Numbered from the stretch's first letter, positions 1 through 13,001 are shown. The stretch: 64,000 nt of DNA from Auriscalpium vulgare (GCA_019915015.1 JAHBBC010000032.1:1-64000), one strand, 5' to 3'. Made by a program: numbers and translations. The notes: generated by a model from the sequence alone, not told the origin.

Positions 1-2095
1 GGAAGGGCAGCACGACGAAGGCCTGTGACATAGCGTCACGGTCATGTGACGGTGACACGCAGCACGCAGCACGCCGCCACCTCAGGCTGCTGCACCTCCT
101 CTACATCTCGTTCGTCACCTCAGCCCGCCCGCGAGCGCACGGAGGCTCGACCACAGGCCTCGGGCGGATCACCAGCCAGGCTCGGAGGACATATACGACC
201 GGTTGACCTGTGATGCTCAGCGCGCCTACGGTCACGGCATGGGAACTTTGGCCGCAGAAGCACGACGGGCACTTTGCCACTGCAGCCCATACTTACCCGC
301 CCTTCCGTGTGAGTCGTTCACTCGCGACTCACCGACCGTGTAACGACGCCAACTGGCACTAGCAACCCCCCGCATACTTATACCGCGGACACCCCGCCCA
401 GCCTCAGCCTCAACGCCCCGGCTGAACCACACCCCCCCTCCATTCCACGCAGCAGTTGATGCGCTCCATTTCACCCATGATTCATTCCCGCCGCCGCATC
501 AGATGCGCAATTACATATGCGCGGCGCGAGCCTCGCGGCAACATTGCCCCTTCCTATTCCGGTGCGCCCGCTTGCCTATCCTGCCGTTCCTTTGTCTCCA
601 GGCTGGGGTCCCCGGCGCAGGCCCGCGCATAAAAGGCGGGTGCGCGGACGGGCGGGGGCATCCCCCCCTGCCCCTGCCCCGCCCGCGCCGCTCGCTCCCT
701 GTGTTCGCTGTTCGCGCGGACGGGCGCGGGCGAGGACGCCTGCCCTTACGTCTGCGCGGCCACGCGCGGGGCGCATGGCGTGGCCAGGGTGCCGCGCCGG
801 TTGCGCATCCGGCAGTGGCATTGCGTCGTCCTCCCGCACCCGCACCCGCATCATCCCCTCGGAGGCCCTGTGCTGCCATTCGCGCGCGCGGCAGGTTTGC
901 GCCATGTGGCCCGCACTCTGACAAGGCAAGCACGCCCGCAACTCTATCAGCCCTCTGCTCACGGTCGTCGGTCTGTCGGCGCAGAGGCCGTTCTCCGGTG
1001 GATGTCCGCGGGCTCCCATGACGGCATGGCCTGCGACCCTGCGCCGTCATCGCTCCGCCCTCCCCGCACCCATTACGTGCGCTCGCCCGCCGCTTCCCCT
1101 TCTGCCCTTGCGGTTTCCATTCTCCGGCGTCCGGCCGACCCCCGCCCGCCGCCCTTCTGCGCAGATTTTCCATGGTTCGCGTCAGCTGCCATCACGCGTC
1201 TACCCTTACGTGCCTGCCCCGTCTAATCTAATCTAGCGCCCTCCGCCCGCTCTGTCCCCGCCTCCCCCACGCCTCTTGTCGCCTCCTGTTCTCGCATCAG
1301 CCCTCCAGCGCGTGGCTGTCGCCGCCTCGTGCAGCGGACTTGCGCTGCGATCCCCGCGCGGAGGCTAATCCACGCGCGCGCGCTTCCATTGCGCCTGCCG
1401 AACTGGACGCGGGTGCTCAGCTGACGGCCGCCGACGACGCCGTTATCGCGCCATCGCTCCGTCGGACGCAAGGTTCGCGCGCACGCGCGCAAGGTTCCGT
1501 CGCTCCCACTTCGGCGCGTTCTGATGGATGTCCTGCTATTCTAAATCTTACGCACCCCTGGCGCGGAGAAACAAACCGAGGCGGCGGGCCGTATGTCACG
1601 GCGGCAAATCGGTCGTATTGGGTGGCAGCGTAAGTGTGGAGGAAGAGGAAGCAAGGCAGGAGGAAGGTGGGAACGCGTATGTGTGTGTAGTCTGGCGTTA
1701 TGTTTGTAAGTACGGGCGGGTGGTGTCGCAACTATATACACAATAACTCAAATACGGTCGCAAGGAGGGGGCGCAAGAACGGCGGCGAAGGTGCGTAGCG
1801 AAGGGTCCGAGCCGCTAGTGTAGCAGTGCAGTGTGAACGAAGAGGTAGGTAGTAGAGTGGATGGGAGGCGCGTGGTGATACAGTAGTGGATACAAATACA
1901 GCGCGGGCGCCGCCTCCCACACACCGCGGGAGATTCGCGGCGCCCAGTAGCGGCAGCAGACAACAGACGATGCCCGGAACGAAGCGAAACAACAGACAAC
2001 AATGGCTCCAGTGTAGCAGGCGAGATGAGATGAGATGCGGGAACGGCAATGCGATGGGTGAGCAGCAAGGCGGGGCGGGGTGGGAGGGGCGTCGC
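1..2095. other. GC-rich stretch without a supported gene
   Basis: Several overlapping open frames exist here on both strands, but their translations are Arg/Ala/Pro/Gly-rich low complexity with no recognisable domain and no consistent splice structure. They fit chance open frames in GC-rich DNA. The last few hundred bases are probably the 3' untranslated region of the HMG-box gene. I see nothing else that can be supported. Confidence 0.5.
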
Positions 2096-3567
2096 TCAAT
2101 ACGTGTAGCTCGGGAGGAGGCTGGCAAGGCTCGCGTCCATATGCGCGAGCTCCGCCTCTCTGTGTGCAGGCGCGTACTGCGCCTGCATGCTGAAATACGC
2201 CAGCGGGCCGCTGCCCTTCTCGAGCAGCGGGAACCCCGCTTCCTGCGGCGCGCTCTTGTGCGCATACTGCGCATACGCCGCGTCCAGCGCGGGGTCCGCG
2301 TCGTACGCGGGCATCGCGGCCGCGGAGTACGGCGCGGCGAAGCCGTACGCGTCGTACGCGGTCGGCGTGTACACGGGCGACGGCGTCCCGGGGAACGCGT
2401 CGAGCTCCGCCCACGGCGCGTACACCGCCGTGTTGATCGCGAGCGTTGGCGCGTACTGCTGCTGCTGCTGCTGATCGTGGTGCTCGTGCGCGAGCGGCGC
2501 GGGGGGGAGGAGGTCGGGGTACGGGCTCGGCGAGAGCGGGTCGCACGGCGCGAAGTAGGCGGCGGACGCCTCGTTGAAAACGAATGTGGGGTCGAACTCC
2601 TGCAGTGCATGTCAGCGTGCGCGTATGTGTGTGGGGACGGGGGACGTACGAATGGCGAGAGCGCGGGCGGCGGGGGCGCAAAGGCAAAGTCCTCGAGCGC
2701 GGGCGGGCGCGCGACGAGCGGGGGCATGTCGCGGAACACGTCGTCCTCGTCCTGCGGCGCGGGCGACGGCGCGGCCTCGGGCTTCACGCTCGTGCTCGCG
2801 CTGGCGGCGCGCCTGCGCAGCTCCGCGGGCTGCGAGCTGACGGCGCGCAGGCGGCGCGCGGGCTTCGCGGGGGCGAGGAACGGGGGCGGCGCGTCGTGCG
2901 CGGGCTCGGACGACGAGCGGCGGAACGCGCGCGCGGTGATGGGCGCCTCGAAGCGCGTGACGATCTCGGGGACGTGCTGCGCGTCGAACGCCTGCACGGC
3001 GGCCTGCAGGTCCGCGCCCTTCTTGCCCTCGACGAGCAGCTGCGCGATCTTCGCGCAGCGCTTCATGTCCTTCGGGCCCACCTCGCGCACCTTGCGCTTC
3101 TCGCCCGTGCCGCCGCCCGCGCCGCCGCCGCCGCCGCCGCCGTCCGCGGGGCGGCCCTTGGCGTGCAGCGGGCGGAAGGCGTAGTCGGGCCACTTGCGCT
3201 TGTGCTCGGCCTGCGCGGCCTTCGCCTTGGCGTGCCAGAACTGGCGCTCCGCGTGCGGCATGTTCTGCCAGGTGAGCCCGATGATCTTGCTCAGCGTGCT
3301 GTGGTTCGTCTCGACGGCCGTCGACACGTGCTGGCTCTTGATGAACGACGAGCGGAAGAGGATGAACGCGTTCGGCGGGCGCGGGATGTGCCCGTCGCCC
3401 TTCTTCTTGCCGTGCCCCGGCTTGCTCGCGGTGCGCGGGGCGCCGTCGCCCGCCGCGGGGAACAGCGCGGGCGCGCCGGCGCCGGCGTCGGGCGCGGCGG
3501 CGAAGGTGGTGGGCGTGACGGCGGGCGCGAAGGCGAACTGGTGCTGCTGCGCGGGCGGCGAGGACAT
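2096..3567 (-). CDS. HMG-box transcription factor (MATA-HMG/Ste11/Prf1-like)
   Basis: Exons on the minus strand are 3567-2650 and 2599-2096. A 50 nt intron (GTACGT...CTGCAG, phase 0) joins them into a 473-aa protein. An HMG box spans about residues 62-132, beginning IPRPPNAFILFRSSFIKSQH and containing the SKIIGLTWQNM and HAKAKAAQAEHKRKWPDY blocks typical of sequence-specific fungal HMG factors. The family binds AT-rich DNA in the minor groove and includes regulators of mating and sexual development. The rest is low complexity: an Ala/Pro-rich N-terminus, a Gly tract after the box, Ala/Arg-rich middle, a Gln run and a Tyr/Ala-rich C-terminus that could serve in activation. The ATG at 3567 is preferred because the open frame upstream has no in-frame ATG before a non-ATG start. 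Which mating or developmental regulator it corresponds to cannot be decided here. Confidence 0.85.
2600..2649 (-). other. Intron of the HMG-box gene
   Basis: The donor is GTACGT and the acceptor CACTGCAG. Removing the intron joins two frames at phase 0. Without splicing the frame runs into an Arg/Ser/Thr-rich shadow translation. Confidence 0.8.
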
Positions 3568-6500
3568 GTCGAGGGGCGGGGCCCAGGTCAGCTGTATCCC
3601 TGCACGGCCATCAGCATCAGCACGGCGCGGGGGCGCGGGGCGGGCGGCGCACCGTCTGCGTCCGGGTCCTCTGTCTTGGGGGCGCGCGACCGCTCTGCGG
3701 GCATGGCGGGAGATGCGGGGGGCGGTAGGGCGGGCGGGGAGGAGAAGGGGCAGAAGGACGGTCGCTCGAAGGCCACGGGCGCACGTAAACGCTTTATAGA
3801 TAAGTGGGTAGCGAGCGCAGGCGACCCGTCCCGTCCGCCAGCCGCGTCCCCGGGCGGGGCGCTTACGTCGCCTGTTCTGCGTCCGCGCCGGCGAGTGGCC
3901 GGCCGGGGTCGCCACTACAAGGCTCGGCAGATCTGCGTCCAGTACGCGGTGTCCATTCTTATTTATGAACGCCCTCAATTAAGCGTCATCACGCACCAGA
4001 CCTGCCCCCTTTGGTCCGTCTTGTCCCCCCTTCACCGTCGCCACCACGAGCTAGTGCCCATCTAGCCGTGCGCCCACACGCCGAATCACGCCGCCCAGCC
4101 CGCCCGCCCGCACACCCGCCCACTCCCAGCGCACGCACACACACACCTTCGTGCCCGCGCGCGCACGCAAACTCTATCCCGCCGCGTACATCACAGGCAG
4201 GGCCTCCGGGCACCCAATGGCGGCGCCGCCCGCCGCGGAATCATTATGCACAAATTACGCACGATAACGAGCCTCTTCCGGCGCACCGAGCCCGGCCCCG
4301 CGTATATCAAATCGCTGACCCGCCCTCCACATCGCTTCCACCACCCCCCGCGCCGCGCTCACCGCGCGTCGAGCCGTCGTCGATGCAGGCGGGGCGTGCG
4401 CCGTGGCGACAAGCCAAGTTGCGCGCCGCGAGCCTCGAGGCCGCGCTCGCGCACGGTGCACGGAGGCATCTGCGCGTCGCGTCGAGGCACCGAGATCGCA
4501 TCGCGCGCGATCTCGATCGGATACCCCCGCGCATACGTAAGCGCATCGCCGATTCCGGACTCGGAGGCATTTGTTTTCCGGAACAACTGCCGTTTGTTTT
4601 CGCAGCTGTCTCCCTCTACGTACATACAGGCGACGGGGCGCAGATGGATCGTACGTAGGCGTGGTCATGTGCGTGCGTATGTGCGCCGGATGGCTTGGCC
4701 TTAGAGTTGGGGGACCCCGGCGCGCAGAGGTCGTCGCGAAAGAGCGAAAATAAAATAGGGCGACTGATTTGCTGCGATAGACTGACTTACCGAGGCGGAG
4801 GTGCCCTGGGGCTGTCACTCCTCTGCTCCGCCAAATATGACACAAAAATTCATCACTCAGCTCCGGGCGGTGCACGTCCCAGCCCGATATGGGTGAAGCG
4901 GGCCAGGAGCACAGCTGTTCCTGGCCGTCTCGCCCTCCCCCACCGCTGAGAAACACACCACTTTCACTATCGCGTGCTCGCCGGATCCAGCGCAGCGCAG
5001 GTAATCACCGCCAGAAGATATAGATCATCGCGGCGCATTGACCAGACATCCACACGCCCCCCGGACGCCGCGCCCACACAAGAACACGAACGCCGAAATA
5101 AATACAAGAACGAGAACACAAAACCGAGTAAGTATAATACCAATCAAATCTCGCGCATCTGGGAAGAGAAGGGCTTTCGGGGCCTGCGAAGCGCGCGCCA
5201 GCGTTGTATTTTCGCCGGCCGCACGTGCCACACAGAAGAAGATGCCCAGCAGGCCTCGGAAGCCCACGCCCACATGGCGGGCGGGGCCGCGGATGGGATT
5301 TTCATGTCCTGCGCGAATTCGGCGGTGGGAATGCGCTGCAGGGCGCGGGCGCGGGAGGCGACTAGAAGTTCGGGTGCTTGGTGCTCGGTGCTCGGTGCAC
5401 GTCGGCGTCCTGTCACTATTACACTAAACCCACGAATGAATGATTGATGAGCTCCTAGACTAGCACCGTGGTCCGTCGCCCACGATCGCGATCGAGCTTC
5501 CGCGACGCGTCCGGCGCCACCAGCGTCCTTCGCCAGCCCCGCGCTGAACAAGACAAGACAGCACCACCCGAATATCAGAATAGAAGCACCGCGACACTCG
5601 CAGACACGCGCGGTTGCCAGGACAGGACGATCGAGGGAGGCGCGGCTGTTCGTCGCCAGGGAGCAAGTCAGTAGGGCGGGGCGGTGGAATGGAGCCGGCG
5701 CCCGGAAACTGGCCGCGTGCATGCTCGACAGGACACGGCTGCACCCGCACGTGCGTCTGTCCGTCGGTCGGTCTCTCTGGTGGCACGGTGCATTGTATTT
5801 TGCGTTGCGAGTAGGGTAGGTGCAGGTGGACACTGGCGAGCGGGTGGACGCGACGGGTCAGAGGCGGCAGGCGGCAGGCGGCAGGCTGGGATTTCGGCAG
5901 TGGCGGGCGAGGGCAGTTCTGCAGCTCCAAACGGCGAACGCCATCGAGAAGGAGATTTGGGTCTCAGCGCGGACGGGGCGCATCGCGACGGGCGTTCCAA
6001 TTTGACGTCCTGCCGACCGAGCCACCCGCCCGCAGTCCACCAGAAACGGCGTAGTAATTTGGACTATCGCCGTGTAGCCGTGTAGCCCAGAACGCGGGCG
6101 TCCGAGCTGCCTGTCTGCCTGCACGCCCCTTGCGAGTCACGAACGTCTAGGGGGCGGGAGGTTAGGTCTCTGGGGATAGCGGATAGGCTAGGACGCGGCC
6201 GACAGACCTTCCAATTTCATTTCGTCTCCGCTACTGATCCATAGTCCGCCAGAAAAGGCGTAATTCGGACATGTACCCGCTGGCCAGCGGTGCAAAAAGC
6301 ACCGAGAGGCAGACAGCTCGCGAGCGCAGCAGCAGCATCATTTATTCAGCCATCACCGCGGCCGCCGATCGTACTGACGAATTCAACAAGTCACACCGGC
6401 TAGGAGATTAGATTCGCGGTGGGTGCTGGAGACAGGGAGACGAGGAACAGAACGCGGTGCATGCGGTGAGCTGAGATGGAAGACGGGCGGTTGCTGGCCC

Positions 6501-9500
6501 GGCGAAGCGAGAGCGAGAATGGAGGTCGGAGGGCGGCGATTTGGGTCTTTGGTGCAGGCAATTGGGGGGCTGGGCTGGGCGGCGTGATCCGTCAGCTCGG
6601 CAGGGGACACTGGCAGGATAACGCGGCGCGCACCGCAAATGTGTCCGCGCGCACATGGTGCAGGATCGCGAAATGGCCCCGGAAATCGAGGCGCGGTCGC
6701 TCAATCCGCGGTCCCGTGCGCCCCTCCAGCAACATCTCAATCTCCGCAGGTCCTAGGCCGAGCGGAAAGTCACTGCGACGACCGGGGTGGCCGTGCGATT
6801 GGCGGCGGCCGAGACATCTGTCTGCCAGGCAGGCTTCCGGTCATTCTTCCCCCGAATGGCCGGCGTAAATCTTCATCACGGGGTAGAGAAAAGAAAGACA
6901 CAGCCCTCGGACGAGCACGCGCGGGGGGAGCAGGGGAGCGGGAGGTGGGGCAGGGAGTCCGCGCGCCCTGGATGCCTGCGAGGTTTTATCATGGCTGTGA
7001 GCGGTGATCGAGCGGGTGCACGAGGCGGGGGGCGGGCAAAGTCGTGTCCGGTGAGATCACAGGTACGCTGGGGGCGTGGGGGAGCACAGTGCGGACGGGG
7101 CGCAAATAATCGGGCACGTTGTGCGGGGCGGTGCGCGTGCGCGTGCGCCGGCGAGGGCGAGCATGCGTCCGTTGTTCTGCAGCGTCGGCCCGCCGCGCAC
7201 GAGCTCGAAGAGGATGGATGTGGATAGCGGGTGGCCTGCGTCACAGAGACGACGCGGACGCGGAGGTCGGACGGTGGGTGGCGAGCAGAAGGGGCGGCGC
7301 GACGCCCACGCGCGCGCCACGAGGCAGCCAGGCCATGTCGTCACCGCCGGCGCGCAGCCTGAAAAGACGCCCCGCCCACGCCCACGAGGCGATGCTGCGA
7401 TAACCTGGCGTGCATCGTCAGCAAAGTTCCCTCCAAGCGCACCACGTTCCTGCGATGCGTAAGTAAATGGCAGAGCTGAACATGTGATGACGCACGATCA
7501 GTTACATCGATCGCTCGGCCGACTGGTCCCAATCGATGCCTCGTCGGGAAAGCGCGCTGCCTTCCACCGACTGCAGCCCTTCGCACTCTGGCTTGTGCGC
7601 TCCTCGGATCCCTGGAGACCGCTGGCGAGCCTGTCGACGCGGGTGGCAAGCCGCGGAGTTTGAATTCCGCTCAACTACAACGACTGCCTTATGCGCGCGC
7701 GCGGCGGCAGCAAAGTCGCCTCGCAGTCGGTGTCCTTAGCCGGCATCAATTCCGTGGACGTTTACTTATGGCAGGCAGAAGGAGACGGCGCGCCGGCCGC
7801 GGCTGCCTGCCACGCCATTTTGGACACAAGGGCACTCGGCTGCCACCGCTTGCACGCGCATCTAGACATCTATCTGCATGGCAATCTGCTGCCCATTCCG
7901 TGATCGCAAATCATCGCGTGTGTGTGTCGTGGACATGCGCGGCGAGAAGCTGCGGAGATACAGGCCCGCGTCGCGCTGCATGAGAAAACGCAGGCCGGTG
8001 ACGCTCGACTATCGCTCGCCCGATCGGCGCGTGGCAGGTGCGCGGCAGGGTGGCGCGCTGTAGCCATAGCGGCCGCACAAAGCGCTCGGCGCGCCCAGGA
8101 CTCCGTGCTGTGGGTGCGGGTGCAGGCGCGCGCGCGGCCGCCGACGCTGCACGAAAAGAGAACAACGTCTTTGTGTGCGCCGGTCGCAACGCAAATTGGA
8201 GGCGACAATCGCTGGGCCTAGAGACGTCTCCCGGATCTCAATTGGAATAATGTGGTGCCATTCGGTGTGAATTTGGACGGGTGGTAGTCATTGATGACCA
8301 CTGGCGTTCCGATGGGCGGAGACAGCTGCACAATTCCGGCTGCGTACATATGCACGAAAATTCACGCACCATCGTGGAAATGATGCTATGAAGCGCACGA
8401 GTCCAGAGCCTTCGCTGTATGTGCCCGAGTCGGAAGGCTACAGGGCACAAATGAGACGGGTGGACGAAATTTCGAGCAGTCTGATCAAGCGTCAAAGGCG
8501 CCCAGAGATGTCTTGTATTCTGAAAGGAGAACTTAAGCTTAAGCTCAAACGCCACAAGACCCCGCCGCATTGTCAGGGACAGGCGCTAGTCCATCGAGCG
8601 TTATGCGAGCTGAGGCACCTCGAAGGAGTAGGGTTGTGGGTGCTGACGGATGGTAGATCCCCGATCACCGTGCGTATTCTCGGTTGGCATTTGGAAGCGC
8701 GGGTGATAGGGTTGCGACCAATTGAACGTATGACGGGTTACATGCGCCGTGGGGGCTCTCGACACCGCGCTGCATCATGTGTCTCGAGTGCAAGTTGCTG
8801 CCCCTCCAACATCTATCTGACTCACCGCAGAGGAGCTCCAAGATTCCACGCAGTCATAGGCCTGAGATGTGCGATCATTGTCCCATAATTTGGCGGGTAT
8901 GGGGGACGGTGGGTGGAGGGGATGCGGCGGCGACACAGAAGCAAAAGTTGTATAGGCGGTGCGCGGGGCTGCGCGGATACGTTGCTAAAAGACAGCGGAG
9001 GCTCGCCACTCCCCGCAATGGGGATCGGATGCTGCGGGGGCGCAGACGATGGGTGTGTAGTCGGGGGCGGGGCGCGTTGTCGACGTTCGTGAGCAGGCGA
9101 GAGAAAACTCACATCCCCAGTCCGGATAAGGCCCCGAGGCTGCCTGGCGATGCGGTGCAGGAGATGCCAATTAGCTTGGCGGGCTGAGATAGTCAGGTCA
9201 GGCCAGAAACGAGCTCGAGGCTGCCGACGACGACGACGACGAACACCGGTAGGGCCCGGGCCGGTGTGGACTGCCGTCACGTGATGGGCGAGGAGGCGAA
9301 ATTTTCCACCCCCTTGAACCTTCAAGTCCTCGCGGACTTCCAGCCTTGGACCAGTCATTGCCAACGGCATACAAAGTGCCAAGCTCAGCCATCTTCCTGC
9401 AAATGCACTCATGTATGTGGGTAAAAACAGAAACCCATCATCAGCTGCGTGCCTGAAGCAAGCCTGAAGCAACATCCAAGTGCCAGTGCGCTGCCGTGTA

Positions 9501-9857
9501 CGATACGACGAGATCTCGACGATGTTGGTATGTTGTCGCGCCGTCCGCCCTGTTTTATCCAGCTCTAGTCGCTAATATTCATCGTAGGTGGTCTATTGGT
9601 TCTCGAGCTCTTGCTCAAACCAGAAATGCTGTGGCATAGTGACACAGCGTGGCGTGTGCTAGACCATATACTGAAAAGCGCTGGCAGCCCTAGGCCAGCT
9701 CCTCCCGTATGTGCGCTCAACATCAACGTCAACCCTCACTATATCCCTCCGCCTTTCTCTTCTATCCTCGTCAATCTCTTCCCAGGTGCACTCGCCTCCA
9801 TACTGCCTGGGGCTGCATATCAATGTATAGACTTTGCTTGCCAGCCGCAGCATCGTC
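3568..9857. other. Long stretch without a supported gene; HMG gene upstream region
   Basis: This stretch of over 6 kb lies between the HMG-box gene and the pseudokinase pair. A TATAAAG on the minus strand near 3792-3800 could serve the HMG gene, with a 5' leader of about 200 nt. Short open frames (for example one on plus from 8388 to 8888) show no family motif. A small tandem of a GGCAGGC-type unit lies near 5865-5886. Two diverged copies of a roughly 60 bp segment can be seen near 5995-6060 and 6208-6270. Part of the stretch (about 7800-8200) shares anchors with 13.4-13.65 kb, reported separately. Confidence 0.45.
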
Positions 9858-11240
9858 ATGCCACCCTCGTACAGCGACCCGCACTCTTTTCTAGGCTCGT
9901 TAATCGACGACGGCGCTCTTGAGCTCGTAGATGTCCTTGGAGACGAGGGCCCCGTCGTCTACCGCGCCCTCAACACTCACCGGACGACCGGCCAGCCGCT
10001 GACGTACGCTGTCAAGTGCTTCGTTCACTCGCCTTCATACAACGCCAGCGAAGAAAGGAGACTCCACATGCGGGAGATCAACCTACACCAGCTCGCATCG
10101 GTGCACCCGCACGTCGTTACCATCCGGCGCGTTTTCGAGGAGCAGGACTGTACATTCATGATCATGGATGACGCCGAGGGCGACCTCTACGACGAGATTC
10201 TGCATCGCCGCCGCTATCTCGGCGAGGATCGTCTCATCAAACACGTCTTCCTCCAGCTCCTCGAGGCCGTGGATTTCTGCCACTCGGTGGGCATCTACCA
10301 CCGTTCTTTGAACGTGGAGAACGTCCTGTGTTTAGATGACGGCCTCCGCCTCATGCTTACAAATTTTGGTCTTTCGACGACCGATAAAGTCAGTGTCGAA
10401 TTTGCCATAGGCAACGGGTATCACTTCAGTCCTGGTGTGTGATCCATGCTCTCACTTTAACACGTGCGCGACGTACTTGCTGATCAAGCCTCTTAGAGTG
10501 TCGAGGCAGCGTCTTCACCGCGTCGTCGTATTCGCCTGCATTCCATGACATATGGTCGCTGGGCATCATACTCCTGAACCTCATTACTGGGCGCAAGCCC
10601 TGGAATTCCGCAGTATCCTCCGATCACACGTTCCAGGCATACCTTCAGGACCCTGAGAACTTCCTTCCTGGCGTCCTGCCCATCTCGGCGGAGGTGAACG
10701 AGATCCTCATCGCCACGCTCGACGTCAACTGGCGCAGCCGCATCACGCTCTCCAAGTTGCGGGACGCAATCAAGAGCGTCACTAACTTCTACTCTGACAA
10801 CGCGATTTTTGAAGGTTCCATAGCGATCTTTCCGTGGGAAGTAGGCTTTCACAACGAGTCACCTCCCAAGGAACGGATAGAACCCCCGATGCAATTATCT
10901 TTCGACATCCCAGGCGAGTTGTAGCGATTTCACGTCTAGTGAACCAGCAGTTAACGCGCTGCCGTTAGTTCTCATCACTCAAGAGGTGTATTGTCAAATC
11001 ACAGAAGGAAAAACAACTCTTAAGGGAGAAACGCCTTACGAACTACCGGAGTCACGCATCTCATCACGGCCACAACGTCTGGAACGCGTTCGCTCAGACT
11101 GGCTGGCATCAGCGGACAGCTTAACTACTAATTCCACCGCATCTTCAAGCAAGACGTTCAAGACCGAAATATCGATCAATTCCAAAAAGTCGAAGATGAA
11201 CCAGCTCATTGTCCCGCCAGGGACGGAATTTCTACGATAG
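9858..11240 (+). CDS. Ran1-like protein pseudokinase, paralogue A
   Basis: Proposed exons are 9858-10434, 10497-10840 and 10914-11240, giving 415 aa. It has a protein-kinase fold: the beta-3 lysine is in YAVKC (about residue 53), an alpha-C region REINLHQLAS, then the catalytic loop YHRSLNVEN (about 147-155), where the HRD Asp is Ser, and TNFGL (about 168-172), where the DFG Asp is Asn. The activation segment ends SPEC, followed by DIWSLGIILLNLITGRKPW as in fungal Ran1/Pat1/Ksp1-type kinases. With both catalytic Asp residues replaced it is unlikely to catalyse phosphotransfer and may act as a scaffold (inference). The C-terminus carries KSKMNQLIVPPGTEFLR, shared with its neighbours. The first intron sits at phase 1 after SP. 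The second (GTAGGC...CCCAG) is less certain: without it the frame stops at 10924. Confidence 0.72.
10435..10496 (+). other. Conserved-position intron of pseudokinase A
   Basis: A 62 nt GT-AG intron interrupts the SP|E codon junction at phase 1. The same position is used in paralogues B (12221-12273) and D (33930-33986), which supports common descent. Confidence 0.75.
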
Positions 11241-11664
11241 CTGTTGAAGGAAATAGAGCAGGCGAGTTGCCCATCCAAGTAGCTGCCACATCTCTGACTT
11301 CGTCGCACAGCAAGGACGTGTACTCCTGCAAATGGTATTTTTATGCCCTGCTCGTGTTTTCATAGCGATACGTCGGAAGTGGATCACAATCGCAGCAGCT
11401 GGAAGCACAGGGATGTGCGCGAGGATGGACAAGTGGTCCGTGCGAGGAGATCAATGGCGCTGCTGGCTGTGCGCAGCGCCTCGATGCCTTTGGCGGCTCT
11501 CCTCGCTTTGGATGTCGACTCTACGCCGCGTTGAACACGTGGAACCTGTGCAATCTGTGACAAGCGCTCAGAACCGTGCGAGTCCGAGTCGGTGCGACAC
11601 TCCCTCACTGTGCGAACACTGTCACGTTCCTCCCCCTCCCTGGCCCCGACTCGCCGAGCGCAGG
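11241..11664. other. Intergenic region between pseudokinases A and B
   Basis: This 424 bp gap separates two tandem genes in the same orientation. It must hold the 3' end of A and the promoter of B. I see no strong TATA box and no coding signal. Confidence 0.4.
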
Positions 11665-13001
11665 ATGTCGACGCCCAGCCCGCCCGATATCCCTGCTTTT
11701 CCTCTCCTCGGCACATTCATCAACGTCCATACGCTCGTTCTCGAGTCGAAGCTCGCGGAGGGTAGCGACTACGTCTATTACCGCGCCGTCGATCCAGGCC
11801 ATGGTTACGATAAAGAGCCGCGGTCGTATGCCGTGAAGTGTATCCTCTCCGCCGAGCAGGTGAACACAGAAATCGCCATTCACAGGCTTGTATCTTCGCA
11901 CCCATACGTGGATACTTTGCATCGCGTCGTCGAGGAGGATGGATATACCTTTCTCATCTCAGATCACGGCCCCACCCCTCATGCCAACAGGCACTTACGG
12001 CGCTTTCTGGGCAACGATGCGCGTATCAAGGGAATTTTCCTCGAAATTCTCGACGTTGTGGAATTCTGCCACGACTTGGCCATATACCATCGAAGCTTGG
12101 AGCTGGAGAACGTACTCTGTGGCCCGGATGGTAGCGTTGTCCTGACGAACTTCGTATATGCGACAGCCAGGGAGCAGAGCGCTGCGATGAGCCGCCTGCC
12201 GACGCCCTACACAAGTCCAGGTCAGTCGAGGGCAGTCCATGTACCTATATCACACAGCTGACCATGCCGTCAGAGTCTAATGACGGCCTCTTCACATTTT
12301 CCTCCCCGGCCACTGACGTATGGTCGCTCGGCATCATTCTGCTCAGTCTCGTCACAGGCAAAATTCCGTGGAATGCTGCAACCGTCGGCGATGTCGCATT
12401 TCGCGATTACCAACGGCGCCCCGCGACTTTCCTGCGCGCCAAACTGCCAATATCGAGAGAAGCGAACAAATTGCTGTGCGAAGCGCTGCACGTCGACTGG
12501 CGCGACCGTATCTCCTTGTCGGAGTTACGCAAGGCTGTTGCAAAGGTCTCCACGTTCTACGCAGAAGACGTTGTATTTGATGGAGGCGTGGCACACCGCC
12601 CGACGAAGCTCAATATTTCAGCAGAGATGGACCTTGCTAAGCGCCACCTCGAGGAAATGAAGTCTCCGTCTCCTACGGCGTTCACTGCGCACGGGTTTCC
12701 TCTCATGTTCCTTCCATACCCCGCGGACGAGTCTGCCCCATCACACCCAGATTCGCGTGCCATCGGTGCCAACGGTGAGGCGGCCGAGAAATTGCCCCCG
12801 GTCAGAGCAGCGCAGATGCTCCGGCCACCGGAGGGCCGTTTCTATGTGGGCACAATGGACACTGTCGCAACCGCCACTACTGCGTCTACCAATTCCTCCG
12901 ATGGGTCGGGCATGTCGTACAAGACGAAGAAGACCATCAACTCTATGAAGTCAAAGATGAATCAGCTCCTTGTCCCGCCGGGGACGGCATTCCTGCGGTA
13001 G
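11665..13001 (+). CDS. Ran1-like protein pseudokinase, paralogue B
   Basis: Exons are 11665-12220 and 12274-13001, giving 427 aa. The fold matches paralogue A: RSYAVKC for the beta-3 lysine, a short EIAIHRLVSSHPYVDTLHRV region, the loop YHRSLELENVL (HRD Asp replaced by Ser) and LTNFVY in place of DFG. SPESNDGLF precedes DVWSLGIILLSLVTGKIPW and DWRDRISLSELRKAV, the usual C-lobe motifs. The glycine-rich loop is degenerate (SKLAEGSDYVYYRAV). The C-terminal 100 residues are variable until the tail KSKMNQLLVPPGTAFLR, nearly the same as in A. A tandem duplication with A is the simplest origin. Regulation is not visible. It should be a non-catalytic kinase-fold protein, though residual ATP binding through the retained lysine is possible. 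Confidence 0.78.

Noticed and set aside
511..1173. 220-codon minus frame and overlapping frames
   Set aside because: Low-complexity Arg/Gly-rich translations in several frames at once; no domain, no splice logic.
1886..4065. Long plus-strand open frames of 432 and 493 codons
   Set aside because: They lie antisense to the HMG-box gene; translations are Arg/Ala/Gly-rich and motif-free, as expected for shadows of a GC-rich gene.
8388..8888. 166-codon plus frame
   Set aside because: No recognisable family or ordered hydrophobic pattern; inside a gene-poor region.
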